This document shows positions 53,369 through 63,859 of a stretch of 64,000 bases of DNA, in pieces; the stretch's first letter is position 1, and every line of letters begins with the position of its first letter. This DNA comes from Pseudoalteromonas piratica. Its GTDB lineage: Bacteria; Pseudomonadota; Gammaproteobacteria; Enterobacterales; Alteromonadaceae. The stretch is from the NCBI RefSeq assembly GCF_000788395.1, contig NZ_CP009888.1:733501-797500 (forward strand), written 5' to 3'. The notes below the pieces were generated by a model. It worked only from the letters and a program-made list of their open reading frames with translations, was not told where the DNA came from and ran no database searches. The translations under genes were made by a program, and so were the position numbers.

Positions 53369-54082
53369 TTATTTGATGAATGCGAAAGCATCAGCATACA
53401 TGTTTTCGCGAATAGCACCGTGGGCAATAAAGTCATCACGTACAGGGCCAATCATATCGAAGCGACCTGCCATATAGATTTCGTATGGCGCAAGCGAATC
53501 CATATCTTTCATTACTGCTTTATGCACATAGCCTGTGTGACCTTGCCAGTTGTCACTCGCGTGCTCTACTACTGGAATAAAGTTAAAGTTAGCTTGGCTT
53601 GCAGCCCACTTTTCCATTTCATCTTTGGCATATAGTGCTGATTCATCGCGCACACCCCAGTAAAAGAAAACAGGGCGTGTTGATTTAATTTCTGCAAGGT
53701 GATCAGCCATTGATTTAACGTATGAGAAGCCTGTTCCGCCCGCAAGTAATACTACAGGCAGCTCTGACTCAGTGCGTAGTTGTGAAATACCTAAGCCCAC
53801 TTCAACATCGGCTTGCGTATTATTAGCAAAGTGCTCTTTTAGGTGATCCAGCGCTTGCATGGCATAACTGTTTTCTTCTGATGCACCGATATGTAATTCT
53901 AATAGCTCGGTTTGGCTTGGGCGGCTTGCGATTGAGAATGCGCGTTTATCTTTTTCACCCAATACCAGTTGCAGGTAGTGACCTGCTTCAAATGACACTG
54001 GCTCACTTGGTTTTAGTTCAACTTTATAAACATACTCTGTTAAAGGAGCAATGCTTACCACGTTTGCTTTAACTAATTGCAT
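53369..54082 (-). CDS. fre: Fre, NAD(P)H-flavin reductase
   Basis: Reduces free FMN, FAD or riboflavin with NAD(P)H. It has 237 residues with the FNR fold: YKVELKPSEPVSFEAGHYLQL, KRAFSIASRPSQ (flavin), LLAGGTGFSYVKSMADHL (nucleotide loop) and MAGRFDM near the end. It lies 34 bp downstream of ubiD, the E. coli ubiD-fre order; reduced flavin supply fits UbiD's prenyl-FMN chemistry. Confidence 0.95.
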   Translation of the reverse strand: MQLVKANVVSIAPLTEYVYKVELKPSEPVSFEAGHYLQLVLGEKDKRAFSIASRPSQTELLELHIGASEENSYAMQALDHLKEHFANNTQADVEVGLGISQLRTESELPVVLLAGGTGFSYVKSMADHLAEIKSTRPVFFYWGVRDESALYAKDEMEKWAASQANFNFIPVVEHASDNWQGHTGYVHKAVMKDMDSLAPYEIYMAGRFDMIGPVRDDFIAHGAIRENMYADAFAFIK

Positions 54083-54116
54083 TTTTAAACCTTTTCACGA
54101 CGCAAGTTTAACTGCG

Positions 54117-55589
54117 TTACTTTTCTAAAATGTTGAGTGAATCCCAAATTTCATCAACACGTTGTTTGACTTTATCGTCCATTACAATGGGCTCGCCCCA
54201 TTCTCGGTCGGTTTCTCCTGGCCATTTGTTGGTGGCATCAAGCCCCATTTTTGACCCTAAGCCAGAAACTGGTGAGGCAAAGTCGAGATAATCTATCGGG
54301 GTATTTTCAATCATTGTGGTATCACGGGCAGGATCCATACGCGTGGTGATTGCCCAAATTACATCATTCCAGTCGCGGGCATTTACATCATCATCACACA
54401 CAATAACGAACTTAGTATACATGAATTGACGTAAGAATGACCAAACACCCATCATTACGCGTTTTGCATGACCCGGATATTGCTTTTTCATGGTAACCAC
54501 AGCCATGCGGTAAGAGCAGCCTTCAGGTGGTAAGTAGAAATCGACAATCTCAGGGAATTGCTTTTGCAAAATAGGCACAAACACTTCGTTAAGCGCAACC
54601 CCCAAAATAGCCGGTTCATCAGGCGGACGGCCAGTATAGGTGCTGTGGTAGATAGGATCTTTACGGTGCGTAATATGCGTTACTGTCATGACCGGGAAGT
54701 CATCGACTTCATTATAGTAACCGGTGTGGTCGCCATAAGGTCCTTCAGGTGCCATTTCGCCCTGTTCAATATAACCTTCTAATACAAACTCGGCGCTGGC
54801 AGGTACTTGTAAGTCATTTGAAATTGACTTTACCACTTCAGTTTTGCTGCCACGTAACAATCCAGCAAAAGCGTACTCGCTTAGCGTATCTGGAACAGGT
54901 GTGACTGCACCAAGTATAGTTGCAGGGTCTGCCCCAAGCGCTACCGAGACAGGATAGGGTTCACCTGGGTGTTCTTTACACCACTCTTGATAATCGAGTG
55001 CACCACCACGGTGTGATAACCAGCGCATAATAATTTTATTTTTGCCCAGTAATTGTTGGCGGTAAATACCTAAGTTTTGGCGCTTTTTATAAGGCCCTTT
55101 AGTAACTGTTAAGCCCCAAGTGATCAGTGGCGCTGCATCGCCAGGCCAGCAGTGTTGAATCGGCAGTTTAGTTAAATCAACCTCATCTCCTTCAAGAATT
55201 ACTTGTTGGCATGGTGCCTTCTTTACTTCTTTTGGCGGCATGTTGAGTACTTGCTTAAACACCGGTAGCTGGCTTAGCGCATCTTTAATGCCTTTTGGTG
55301 GCTCAGGCTCTTTTAAAAAGGCGAGTAACTTACCGACTTCTCTTAGTTCTGATACATCTTCTTGCCCCATACCTAAAGCAACACGCTCAGGTGTACCAAA
55401 TAGGTTAGCAAGAACAGGAATGGAATAGCCTTTTGGATTTTCGAAAAGTAGTGCAGGGCCTTTTGCACGCAAAGTGCGGTCGGCGATTTCGGTCATCTCT
55501 AAATAGGTATCAATTTCTTGTTTGATACGCTTTAGCTGACCTTTCTTTTCTAACAGTTCGATAAAGTCCCTGAGGTCTTTATATTTCAT
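54117..55589 (-). CDS. ubiD: UbiD, 3-octaprenyl-4-hydroxybenzoate decarboxylase
   Basis: Prenylated-FMN and Mn-dependent decarboxylase of the ubiquinone pathway. It has 490 residues. Motifs: [49 protein letters not shown] and the C-terminal [15 protein letters not shown] region. It is followed by fre. In E. coli the pair lies near fadBA; here fadBA is about 52 kb away at the other end of the window. Confidence 0.96.
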   Translation of the reverse strand: MKYKDLRDFIELLEKKGQLKRIKQEIDTYLEMTEIADRTLRAKGPALLFENPKGYSIPVLANLFGTPERVALGMGQEDVSELREVGKLLAFLKEPEPPKGIKDALSQLPVFKQVLNMPPKEVKKAPCQQVILEGDEVDLTKLPIQHCWPGDAAPLITWGLTVTKGPYKKRQNLGIYRQQLLGKNKIIMRWLSHRGGALDYQEWCKEHPGEPYPVSVALGADPATILGAVTPVPDTLSEYAFAGLLRGSKTEVVKSISNDLQVPASAEFVLEGYIEQGEMAPEGPYGDHTGYYNEVDDFPVMTVTHITHRKDPIYHSTYTGRPPDEPAILGVALNEVFVPILQKQFPEIVDFYLPPEGCSYRMAVVTMKKQYPGHAKRVMMGVWSFLRQFMYTKFVIVCDDDVNARDWNDVIWAITTRMDPARDTTMIENTPIDYLDFASPVSGLGSKMGLDATNKWPGETDREWGEPIVMDDKVKQRVDEIWDSLNILEK

Positions 55590-55761
55590 AGTATTGTCAG
55601 GCTTTTAATTATAAAAATGGATTGGTGATAGTATAACCTTTTGCGCAAGTTACGGGCAATTGTAATCCCGTCTGCGCAGTTACAATTGTTTATACTTATG
55701 AGAGTGCTTTTTGGATTTGCATTCAATAGAATAGGGACACAATTATACAAAAAGGATTTTT

Positions 55762-56280
55762 ATGAAATCTTTGATTTTTTCTAGCATGCTTGCTTTTAGT
55801 GGTGCATCTTTAGCTGCAAATGAGATGTATGTGGGCGTAGATTACGCATATAACAATTTTGAAATTGCCAACGAAAAGGTAAACCCTAATGCCGTTTATG
55901 TGAAAGCGGGTTATGAGTTTTTTGAGGGCATTGCACTAGAAGGGCAAGTTGCGGTATCGGGCGGTGATGATGACTTATACCGTATGAATTTCGAACTTGA
56001 TAAATCTTACTCTGTTTTCGGTCGTTTTGAATCGCCAGCTTCTTATGGTTTTAGTGCTGATATTTTGCTTGGTTGGAGCTGGAATGAACTCGCAGTTTCA
56101 GGACCTGAAGAGACCTATAACGGTATTGATAGTTATGACGGTTTTGCTTGGGGAGTGGGTATTAATCAACAGATCCCTCATTTTGAAGATGTGAAAGTAC
56201 GTTTAGGCTACCAAGTACTGCACTCGGACACAGATTTCAAACTTGCTAATTACACGCTTGGCGTTAGCTACATATTTTAG
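55762..56280 (+). CDS. Predicted outer-membrane beta-barrel protein
   Basis: Protein of 172 residues with a signal peptide (SLIFSSMLAFSGASLA) and alternating strands ending in a C-terminal Phe (LGVSYIF), as in OmpA/OmpW-like 8-strand barrels. The acidic loops and the NEMYVGVDYAYNNFEI start fit. I cannot assign a family. It lies 12 bp before the Ig-repeat lipoprotein and is likely co-transcribed with it. Confidence 0.75.
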   Translation: MKSLIFSSMLAFSGASLAANEMYVGVDYAYNNFEIANEKVNPNAVYVKAGYEFFEGIALEGQVAVSGGDDDLYRMNFELDKSYSVFGRFESPASYGFSADILLGWSWNELAVSGPEETYNGIDSYDGFAWGVGINQQIPHFEDVKVRLGYQVLHSDTDFKLANYTLGVSYIF

Positions 56281-56292
56281 AGGGAATAGAAC

Positions 56293-57561
56293 ATGACAAA
56301 ATATAAATTATTGCCTTTAGCTATGGCGAGTGCGTTTATGCTTTCGGCATGCAGTGATTTCGATGATCCTGCAGCATTAGTAAAAGCCGTCAAGTTAGAG
56401 TCTCAACGTGCCAATGGCACAATTATTGAAAGCATCGAATTTACTGGCAGTGATATTAGATTACGCCCGGGACAAACGCATAAGCTAATCGCCATGGGCA
56501 CCGACTCAAAAGGTGATGTTAGAGATGTCACGGAAGAAGTTACTTGGACCTCATCAAATACGGATGTGGCGACCATTAATAGCAGTGGCCTAGTTACAGC
56601 AGTTAAAGCCCTTGAAGATAATCAAGGTATTGTGACTTTCACAGCGACAACAATTAATGAAATTGAAGCCACAACCGAGCTATCAATTAGTGAAAGCAAA
56701 GCAACGGCAATAAGTGTTGTTTTAAAGGAAATGGACGGTAACACGCTTAATACCTGTGTGGATACGCAGCTTGCCGCTAAAGTGACGTATCAAGATGGCT
56801 ATGTGAGTGCGCCAGATACAAATTTACTTAGTTGGCAGTTTACTGGCTCAACTACAGCAAAAATTAGTGCAACAGGGCTATTATCAACTTCTGCCGAGCA
56901 AGATGAGACTTTGACCATTACTGCCAAACATAGCGACGGTGTAACTGGCAGTGATAACTTCACCGCATCTATTGCACAACTTAATGGCTTATCGATTCAA
57001 CGTGATAGTAAAGATATTGAGTCATTAGCATTGGCGTTAGCCGAGCGAGACACGTTGACACCTAAGATAACGTTATTAAATGGTGAGACGTACACTACAT
57101 CAAACAGTGCTATTTGGGCTTCGAGTGATACCGCTATAACATCTGTTTCAAATGCCGACGATGTGAAAGGAAACATAGTAGGATTAACAAGTGGCACGAC
57201 CAATGTATATGCTACGTGTGGTGGTCAGCAAGCACAGGTTTCGGTTGAAGTAACAGGTGATTCAACTCTGAAAAGCTTAAAAATTAATACCGGCACAGAT
57301 AGCTTAGAAATAAAGCAGGGGGCGAAAGTGTCACTGCAGCTATTTGCAGACTTAACTGGTGTTAATGGTGATTTTAATGTGTCTGAATTCGCAAGTTGGA
57401 ATTTATCTGGCACCGATTTAGCAACGTCAAAGCTATTGAAAGAAGGCACCGATGAAGCGCATTTAGAGCTGACAGCTGCAACGGCTAATACAGGCTCATT
57501 TACACTCATCTCGAGCTATGAAGGTAAATCTGAAACGCTCGATGTGACTGTTGTAGAGTAA
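56293..57561 (+). CDS. Lipoprotein with bacterial Ig-like (Big_2) domains
   Basis: 422 residues: lipoprotein signal peptide with lipobox LSAC (MASAFMLSACSDF), then Ig-like modules (IRLRPGQTHKLIAMGTDSKG, VTWTSSNTDVATINSSGLVT). Related modules follow near LSWQFTGSTTAKISATG, WASSDTAITSV and further on. Big_2 domains mediate surface contacts. It is paired with the barrel gene, so a two-part cell-surface complex is possible but unproven. A hairpin (57570-57595) follows. Confidence 0.8.
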   Translation: MTKYKLLPLAMASAFMLSACSDFDDPAALVKAVKLESQRANGTIIESIEFTGSDIRLRPGQTHKLIAMGTDSKGDVRDVTEEVTWTSSNTDVATINSSGLVTAVKALEDNQGIVTFTATTINEIEATTELSISESKATAISVVLKEMDGNTLNTCVDTQLAAKVTYQDGYVSAPDTNLLSWQFTGSTTAKISATGLLSTSAEQDETLTITAKHSDGVTGSDNFTASIAQLNGLSIQRDSKDIESLALALAERDTLTPKITLLNGETYTTSNSAIWASSDTAITSVSNADDVKGNIVGLTSGTTNVYATCGGQQAQVSVEVTGDSTLKSLKINTGTDSLEIKQGAKVSLQLFADLTGVNGDFNVSEFASWNLSGTDLATSKLLKEGTDEAHLELTAATANTGSFTLISSYEGKSETLDVTVVE

Positions 57562-57569
57562 ATAAAGCG

Positions 57570-57597
57570 AGTGCGCCTTAAAATTTAGGCGCACTTT
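57570..57597. terminator. Shared terminator between the Ig lipoprotein and chemoreceptor genes
   Basis: AGTGCGCC / GGCGCACT stem with an AT loop, between convergent stops at 57561 and 57598. The T tails are short on both sides. Confidence 0.65.
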
Positions 57598-58842
57598 CTA
57601 AAATAAATCAATTTCACCACTGTCAGCTGTTTGCGCTGTCGCTTTTTCTTGCCTCAACTTGGTGCGCGTATCCGTGTTCCATTCCATACTGTTAAAATCA
57701 AATAATTCGAGTTTCTCTTTTAAGCTAGTTGCGAGATTAAATAAATCATCACTGGTAACAGATTGAATTTTTGAACTCGAAAGCGCATCTGAATTTAATT
57801 CAATCATTGAAGTGACGGAAGACTGGGCTTCATCAGAAACGATTTTTTGCTGTGCAACTTGCTGGTGGATTTGTTCAGATAAAGCATGAATATTACTCAT
57901 TGAATCATCAATTTGGTCGATTTCTTGATTTGCTTGCTCTGACAAACTTACCGTTTGCTTTGTTTCTTCGTGTGCCGCCATCATAAATTGATGTACTGAG
58001 TCTGTACCGTTTTGGATTTTACTGACCATAGCACTCACTTCTTGTGTTGATTGACTGGTACGTGCCGCGAGGTTGCGCACTTCGTCAGCTACAACAGCAA
58101 ATCCACGTCCTTGCTCACCTGCGCGAGCTGCCTCAATTGCTGCATTGAGCGCGAGTAGGTTAGTTTGTTCAGCAATAGCGTTGATCACTTCTATAATTGA
58201 GGTGATTTGATCACTGTCCTTTTTGAGTTGGTCGAGCTGCTCACCCGTTTGTTCTATCTTTTCTGCGAGGGATATTAAACTAGCTTGACTGACGTCAGAG
58301 TCGGTACGAGTTTTCTTTACTGACTGTGTAGCACTTGCTACTGCTTGATATATTTTATCGAGATTTTCGTCTAGTTGTGCCGACACATCCAGCATGGCGG
58401 CCATGGAGGACCCCAGTGTCTCGCCATGGCTGTGTTGCATGGTAGCTTTTTGCGTCATAGAAGAATAGGTATCTTTTAGTTCATTGGCCATCGGATATAG
58501 CCTTGCTGAGGAAGCGTAAATCTCGTTTAGTAAATGATCCATCAATGCGAGCCAATTATCGATTAAACTGCTCTCTTTGATGTCTTCTCCAGTACCATTT
58601 TGTTGAAACCGAAACTTAAGGTTAACTTTACTTGGATTAGAGACCGCTTGTGCAAATGCCTTTAGGTTTTTGCTTTGGTTTTGGTAACTTTGTTGCACTT
58701 GCCAACCGAGTATAACGATTGAAAGTGAGAGCACAGCTTGCAGTGACATGAATAGGGCACTGGCATCTGCTAAAAAAAGCAATAAGAGGGAGCATGCGCT
58801 AAGAATGATTAAGCTGGGTAAAAGTAATTTACGTATTTGCAT
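57598..58842 (-). CDS. Methyl-accepting chemotaxis protein without a periplasmic sensor
   Basis: 414 residues. Two closely spaced transmembrane helices (about 7-25 and 31-47) leave almost no periplasmic loop and no HAMP is apparent; a coiled region follows and then a signalling domain with [36 protein letters not shown]. Signals must be read in the cytoplasm or membrane. The C-terminus is unusual ([20 protein letters not shown]) and ends EIDLF without a CheR pentapeptide I can recognise. No che genes are adjacent. Confidence 0.88.
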   Translation of the reverse strand: MQIRKLLLPSLIILSACSLLLLFLADASALFMSLQAVLSLSIVILGWQVQQSYQNQSKNLKAFAQAVSNPSKVNLKFRFQQNGTGEDIKESSLIDNWLALMDHLLNEIYASSARLYPMANELKDTYSSMTQKATMQHSHGETLGSSMAAMLDVSAQLDENLDKIYQAVASATQSVKKTRTDSDVSQASLISLAEKIEQTGEQLDQLKKDSDQITSIIEVINAIAEQTNLLALNAAIEAARAGEQGRGFAVVADEVRNLAARTSQSTQEVSAMVSKIQNGTDSVHQFMMAAHEETKQTVSLSEQANQEIDQIDDSMSNIHALSEQIHQQVAQQKIVSDEAQSSVTSMIELNSDALSSSKIQSVTSDDLFNLATSLKEKLELFDFNSMEWNTDTRTKLRQEKATAQTADSGEIDLF

Positions 58843-58904
58843 AAATCTGATTAATAACGTGTAAGTGTTTAATAGTTATAGAACAGATTTTTATGTGAGA
58901 AAAG

Positions 58905-58934
58905 AAAAGCGCCGGTAATTTACCAGCGCTTTTT
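58905..58934 (-). terminator. Terminator for rho
   Basis: AAAAGCGC-CGGTAA / TTACC-A-GCGCTTTTT stem just 15 bases after the rho stop on the minus strand, with T-rich sequence beyond. Confidence 0.75.
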
Positions 58935-58948
58935 ACAAATATATGTGA

Positions 58949-60208
58949 TTATTTTCGCTTCATCGAATCGAAGAATTCATCATTGGTTTTGCACATTGCA
59001 AGTTTATCAATTAAGAATTCCATTGCGTCGATCTCTGACATTTCGTGTACGATCTTGCGAAGAATCCACATTTTCTGAAGTTCGTCAGCTTTTGTCAGTA
59101 GTTCTTCACGACGTGTACCTGAACGGTTGAAGTCGATTGCTGGGAATACACGTTTTTCCGCTATCTTACGGTTTAAGTGTAATTCCATATTACCAGTACC
59201 TTTGAACTCTTCGTAGATAACTTCATCCATTTTCGAGCCAGTATCGATAAGTGCAGTTGCAATAATTGTTAAGCTACCGCCTTGTTCAACGTTACGCGCT
59301 GCACCGAAGAAACGCTTAGGTTTATGAAGTGCGTTAGCATCAACACCACCAGTAAGTACTTTACCTGATGAAGGAATTACGGTGTTGTAAGCACGGGCTA
59401 AACGCGTAATTGAATCAAGTAGGATAACAACGTCTTTTTTGTGTTCAACCAAGCGTTTTGCTTTTTCAATTACCATTTCAGCAACTTGTACGTGACGGCT
59501 TGCAGGCTCATCGAATGTTGAAGCAACTACTTCGCCTTTTACTAGGCGTTGCATTTCGGTAACTTCTTCTGGACGTTCGTCGATTAGTAGAACAATTAGT
59601 TCACACTCAGGGTGGTTAGAGCTAATAGACTGCGCAATGTTTTGTAGCAACATTGTTTTACCCGCTTTTGGCGGAGCTACTAATAGACCACGTTGTCCTT
59701 TACCAATTGGCGCTGCTAAATCGATTACACGGGTTGTGATATCTTCAGTACTACCATTACCACGTTCCATACGTAAACGGTCGTTTGCGTGAAGTGGTGT
59801 TAAGTTTTCGAATAGGATCTTAGTACGAGAGTTTTCAGGTTTGTCGAAGTTAACTTCGTTTACTTTTAATAGTGCGAAATAACGTTCGCCATCTTTTGGC
59901 GGACGAATTAATCCATTAATTGTATCACCAGTACGTAAACTAAAGCGTCTGATTTGGCTAGGTGATACATAGATATCATCTGGTCCAGCTAAATAAGAGG
60001 CTTCGAAAGAACGAAGGAAGCCAAAACCGTCTTGAAGGATTTCTAGTACGCCACCGCCATAAATGTTTTCACCACTCTTTGCGTGAGCTTTTAAAATGGC
60101 AAAAATAATGTCTTGTTTTCTTAAGCGGCCTACATTTTCAAGTCCCATGGACTCAGCTAGTTTTACAAGTTCGTTAATCGACTTATTTTTAAGTTCGCGT
60201 AAATGCAT
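58949..60208 (-). CDS. rho: Rho, transcription termination factor
   Basis: Hexameric RNA-dependent ATPase that terminates transcription. It has 419 residues, as in E. coli: N-terminal helical bundle, RNP-like DGFGFLRS (60-67) in the cold-shock fold, Walker [12 protein letters not shown], and the Q-loop/R-loop ATPase core ending with SMKRK. A 174-bp leader with the trxA terminator precedes it; E. coli rho is autoregulated through its leader, but I see no attenuator beyond the trxA terminator. Confidence 0.98.
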   Translation of the reverse strand: MHLRELKNKSINELVKLAESMGLENVGRLRKQDIIFAILKAHAKSGENIYGGGVLEILQDGFGFLRSFEASYLAGPDDIYVSPSQIRRFSLRTGDTINGLIRPPKDGERYFALLKVNEVNFDKPENSRTKILFENLTPLHANDRLRMERGNGSTEDITTRVIDLAAPIGKGQRGLLVAPPKAGKTMLLQNIAQSISSNHPECELIVLLIDERPEEVTEMQRLVKGEVVASTFDEPASRHVQVAEMVIEKAKRLVEHKKDVVILLDSITRLARAYNTVIPSSGKVLTGGVDANALHKPKRFFGAARNVEQGGSLTIIATALIDTGSKMDEVIYEEFKGTGNMELHLNRKIAEKRVFPAIDFNRSGTRREELLTKADELQKMWILRKIVHEMSEIDAMEFLIDKLAMCKTNDEFFDSMKRK

Positions 60209-60352
60209 ATTGGTGGGTTCTTTAATGTTTTTTTCTCAAGGTTTTTGAGTGGAAGTAATATTGAATAATTACTAAGGATAAATATGATGTAATAAGTTAG
60301 CAGCTCTTGCTGAAAGCGTCCAGTCTTTATAAAAAATAATCAACGCAAAAAT

Positions 60353-60377
60353 GAAAAAGGCTGGGTAGACCAGCCTC
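60353..60377 (-). terminator. Terminator after trxA
   Basis: GAGGCTGG / CCAGCCTT hairpin followed by T's on the minus strand, overlapping the stop region of trxA (60383) and preceding rho. Confidence 0.7.
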
Positions 60378-60382
60378 TTCAA

Positions 60383-60709
60383 TTAGATGTTGTCTTCTAA
60401 AAATTCAACAAGTTGAGTTTTAGAAAGCGCACCAACTTTAGTTGCAGCAACACCACCGTCTTTAAATAGAAGAAGTGTTGGGATGCCACGAATACCAAAC
60501 TTAGGCGGTGTACCTGAGTTTTGGTCGATGTTTAATTTAGCAATCGTTACACGACCAGAAAATTCTTCAGCTACTTCGTCAAGAATTGGCGCGATCATTT
60601 TACATGGACCACACCACTCAGCCCAAAAATCAACTAGTACAGGGCCGTTAGCATTAACTACATCAGACTCAAAGCTATCGTCTGTAAGTTGGATAATTTT
60701 ATCGCTCAT
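60383..60709 (-). CDS. trxA: TrxA, thioredoxin 1
   Basis: Disulfide reductase of 108 residues with the active-site WCGPCK (C33 and C36), [17 protein letters not shown] and the cis-Pro loop [11 protein letters not shown]. It is divergent from rhlB with 91 bp between, and rho is 174 bp downstream of its stop: the E. coli rhlB-trxA-rho layout. Confidence 0.98.
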   Translation of the reverse strand: MSDKIIQLTDDSFESDVVNANGPVLVDFWAEWCGPCKMIAPILDEVAEEFSGRVTIAKLNIDQNSGTPPKFGIRGIPTLLLFKDGGVAATKVGALSKTQLVEFLEDNI

Positions 60710-60800
60710 TGGGTTCTCCGATAATTTTCGCGAATTTATTTATAGCGTATTTAAACACTATTGTTTCTTATTGCAAGTTTAAGCGTTATGCTTATTCGCT

Positions 60801-62057
60801 ATGAATAAGACACATTTAACCGAAACAAAGTTTGCCGACTTTGACATCGCACCGGAAGTGGTTGCCGGACTAACTCGCAAAGGCTTTGAACTTTGTACGC
60901 CAATTCAGGCAAAAAGTTTACCTTATGCACTACAAAAAAGAGATATTGCAGGGCAAGCGCAAACGGGTACTGGTAAAACCATTGCGTTTTTAGCTGCGAC
61001 TTGTCACCACTTACTGGTAAATAGTAAAGGGGCAAGTAAACACCCAAGAGCACTTATTATGGCGCCTACTCGGGAGCTGGCGTTACAAATTTATAATGAT
61101 GCAAAAATATTTGCACCAGACTGTAAGCTTAACCTTGGCATTGTATATGGTGGCGAGGAATATGAAAAACAACAGGCGCAACTCGAAAAAGGTGTAGATA
61201 TTTTAATTGGTACAACTGGCCGGTTGATCGATCTATATAAACAGGGGTGCTACAGCTTAAATGATATTGAAGTTGTGGTATTAGACGAAGCCGATCGTAT
61301 GTTCGATCTTGGCTTTATTAAAGATATTCGTTATTTGTTGCGTCGTATGCCTGAAGCGACAGAGCGCTTAAACTTATTATTTTCGGCAACACTTTCATAC
61401 CGTGTGCAAGAATTAGCATTTGAGCACATGACGAATCCTATTCATGTGCAAGTTGAGCCTGAGCAGAAAACCAATCACCGCATTCAAGAAGAACTTTTCC
61501 ACACTTCACAAGACGATAAAATTCCCCTTTTACTGACCCTTATTGAAGAAGAGTGGCCAGACAAAGCAATTGTTTTTGCAAATACTAAGCACATGTGTGA
61601 AAACGTTTATCAGTGGATGAAAGCAGATGGTCACCGTGTGGGCTTGTTAACGGGTGATGTGAATCAGAAAAAACGTATCTCAATACTAAAACAGTTTACT
61701 GATGGTCATTTAGACTTTTTAGTTGCGACTGATGTTGCCGCGCGTGGATTGCATATCGATGCTGTAAGTCATGTGTTTAACTTTGATTTGCCAGATGATT
61801 GTGAAGATTATGTCCACCGCATTGGTCGTACTGGTCGCGCAGGTGCTTATGGCCATGCAATTAGTTTTGCCTGTGAGCAATATGCTTATAACCTTCAACC
61901 AATTGAAGAGTATATTGACCATGCAATCCCGTTATCTCATTATGATAAAACAGCACTGTTAGACGATATTCCAAAACCACGTTATAACCGTGCAAAGCGT
62001 CCAAATCAAAATAACAGACGCCCAAATAAACCAGCTCAAAGAAGAGCCCATAGTTAG
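60801..62057 (+). CDS. rhlB: RhlB, DEAD-box RNA helicase
   Basis: ATP-dependent RNA helicase of the RNA degradosome. It has 418 residues: Q-motif ([15 protein letters not shown]), [39 protein letters not shown], and [10 protein letters not shown]. The C-terminal tail is basic and Asn/Arg-rich ([18 protein letters not shown]). It is followed by gppA 18 bp later. Confidence 0.96.
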   Translation: MNKTHLTETKFADFDIAPEVVAGLTRKGFELCTPIQAKSLPYALQKRDIAGQAQTGTGKTIAFLAATCHHLLVNSKGASKHPRALIMAPTRELALQIYNDAKIFAPDCKLNLGIVYGGEEYEKQQAQLEKGVDILIGTTGRLIDLYKQGCYSLNDIEVVVLDEADRMFDLGFIKDIRYLLRRMPEATERLNLLFSATLSYRVQELAFEHMTNPIHVQVEPEQKTNHRIQEELFHTSQDDKIPLLLTLIEEEWPDKAIVFANTKHMCENVYQWMKADGHRVGLLTGDVNQKKRISILKQFTDGHLDFLVATDVAARGLHIDAVSHVFNFDLPDDCEDYVHRIGRTGRAGAYGHAISFACEQYAYNLQPIEEYIDHAIPLSHYDKTALLDDIPKPRYNRAKRPNQNNRRPNKPAQRRAHS

Positions 62058-62075
62058 TAGTTTTTTGAGGTATCA

Positions 62076-63578
62076 ATGCTAACCGTTGATAAAACAAATG
62101 ATCAGAACTGTTTTGCCGTAATTGATTTAGGGTCAAACAGTTTTCATATGTTAATAGCCAAAGCCGTAGCCGGTGATTTACAGACAATTGGTCGAGTGAA
62201 GCGAAAAGTTAGGTTAGCGGCAGGATTGGATGAAAATAACCAGCTAAGCATTGAAGCGATGCAAAGAGGGTGGGAATGTCTCTCTCTTTTTGCTGAGCGC
62301 TTACAAGATATTCCGAAAGATAACATTACAATTGTTGCTACAGCTACACTCCGCTTAGCTGCCAATGCTCAGCAGTTCGTCGAAAAGGCTGAATTAATTC
62401 TTGGTCATCCTATAAGAGTAATTAGTGGTGAAGAAGAAGCAAAAACAATCTATAAAGGTGTAGCACACACCTCATCAACACTCGGTAAGCAATTAGTGAT
62501 TGATATTGGTGGTGCAAGTACCGAAGTCGTGATTGGTGATGGCTTCGATCCACTATTATATAAAAGCTTAAATATGGGATGTGTCACTTATCTTGAGAAG
62601 TATTTCGAAGATGGCTTGTTAACCCATGATAACTTTGAAGCTGCTACCAATGCAGCAAAAGAAATTATCGCACCTATTATTGCCGAGTATAAAAAACTTG
62701 GTTGGTTAAGTGTGTCTGGTGCTTCAGGAACAGTACAAGCCATTCAAGAAATCATGATTGCTCAAAGACAAGATGATTTACTCACACTTGATAAACTTAA
62801 TGCAATTAAACATCAGGCAGTATTATATAAGTCTATCGATAAGCTTGACCTTCCCGGATTGATGCAAGAAAGAAAGTTAGTCTTTGCATCAGGCCTTTCA
62901 ATATTAATAGCGTTATTTGAAAGCTTAAGTATTGAAGTAATGGGTCTTGCTGGTGGCGCTTTAAGGGAAGGGGTACTCTATTCAATGATCCCTGAACTGC
63001 ATAACTCAGATATTCGTGCGCGCACGGTTAATAGCTTTTTATCTCGTTACCATATAGATGCAACGCAATCTAAGCGGGTAGCAGATATTGCTTTATTACT
63101 AGCAAACCAAGTAAAGCATGAGTGGCAATTATCTGATGAAGATTTATCGATTCTCGAAGCGGCGGCTAAATTACACGAGACGGGTTTATTAATTGGTTAT
63201 AAGAAATATGGTCAGCACGGCGCATACGTTATGACTAATACCGATATGCCTGGATTTACCAAAGCACAGAAAAATCGATTAGTCTTCTTAGTGAAGTATC
63301 ATAAAGAGGATATCGATAAAGTTAACCTAGAATCGTTAGGCTGCTTTTCAGATGTAACCAACAAGCTACTTCATATACTTCGATTGTCGGTAATTCTGAG
63401 CATGCGTCGACAGGATGATGTACTTCCAGAGTTAAAACTACTTACATCAGATAATGATTTATCAATTGTTATTCCACATATTTGGTTTAGCCAGCACCCA
63501 TTAATGCAGGCTGAACTAGAAGCTGAGTGCGAATACCTTCGTAAGGCAGGTCAAGTTTTACACATTGCTGTTAACTAA
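62076..63578 (+). CDS. gppA: GppA/Ppx-family exopolyphosphatase
   Basis: Hydrolase of pppGpp and polyphosphate (Ppx/GppA family), 500 residues. Motifs: FAVIDLGSNSFHMLIAKA, EEEAKTIYKGVAHT, VIDIGGASTEVVIG, VSGASGTVQAIQE, and a C-terminal HD-like domain (AAAKLHETGLLIGYKKYGQHGAYV). Next to rhlB as in E. coli gppA. Assigning it to GppA rather than Ppx rests mainly on this context. A rrn promoter lies about 100 bp downstream. Confidence 0.9.
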   Translation: MLTVDKTNDQNCFAVIDLGSNSFHMLIAKAVAGDLQTIGRVKRKVRLAAGLDENNQLSIEAMQRGWECLSLFAERLQDIPKDNITIVATATLRLAANAQQFVEKAELILGHPIRVISGEEEAKTIYKGVAHTSSTLGKQLVIDIGGASTEVVIGDGFDPLLYKSLNMGCVTYLEKYFEDGLLTHDNFEAATNAAKEIIAPIIAEYKKLGWLSVSGASGTVQAIQEIMIAQRQDDLLTLDKLNAIKHQAVLYKSIDKLDLPGLMQERKLVFASGLSILIALFESLSIEVMGLAGGALREGVLYSMIPELHNSDIRARTVNSFLSRYHIDATQSKRVADIALLLANQVKHEWQLSDEDLSILEAAAKLHETGLLIGYKKYGQHGAYVMTNTDMPGFTKAQKNRLVFLVKYHKEDIDKVNLESLGCFSDVTNKLLHILRLSVILSMRRQDDVLPELKLLTSDNDLSIVIPHIWFSQHPLMQAELEAECEYLRKAGQVLHIAVN

Positions 63579-63674
63579 TTGATCAAATAAAAGCGCTTTT
63601 TGTTAAGAAAATAGACGTTTTGCTCACTTGCTGAGCAAACGAATCAAAAGTTTAAATTTTCTTGCAAAAAGTGC

Positions 63675-63702
63675 TTGCACTGAAATCGAATCTCCCTATA
63701 AT
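63675..63702 (+). promoter_or_regulatory. rrn P1 promoter, second operon
   Basis: TTGCAC (63675-63680) and TATAAT (63697-63702) at 16-bp spacing, followed by GCGCATCC, a GC-rich discriminator as in the first operon (22742-22769). Confidence 0.85.
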
Positions 63703-63800
63703 GCGCATCCACCGACACGGAGCACAGCAACAACAAACGCTGAGTTAAGTGACCGGGAGTCAAACGGAAAGTTACTTTGAAAAATAAATTAATTTTCTAG

Positions 63801-63828
63801 TTGACTTTAAAAGTGAAGCGGTTAATAT
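63801..63828 (+). promoter_or_regulatory. rrn P2 promoter, second operon
   Basis: TTGACT (63801-63806), then TAATAT after 16 bp, about 125 bp after P1. Same geometry as P2 of the first operon. Confidence 0.65.
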
Positions 63829-63859
63829 AGCGCTCCACTTCGCAGCGAGAGAGGCTGCA

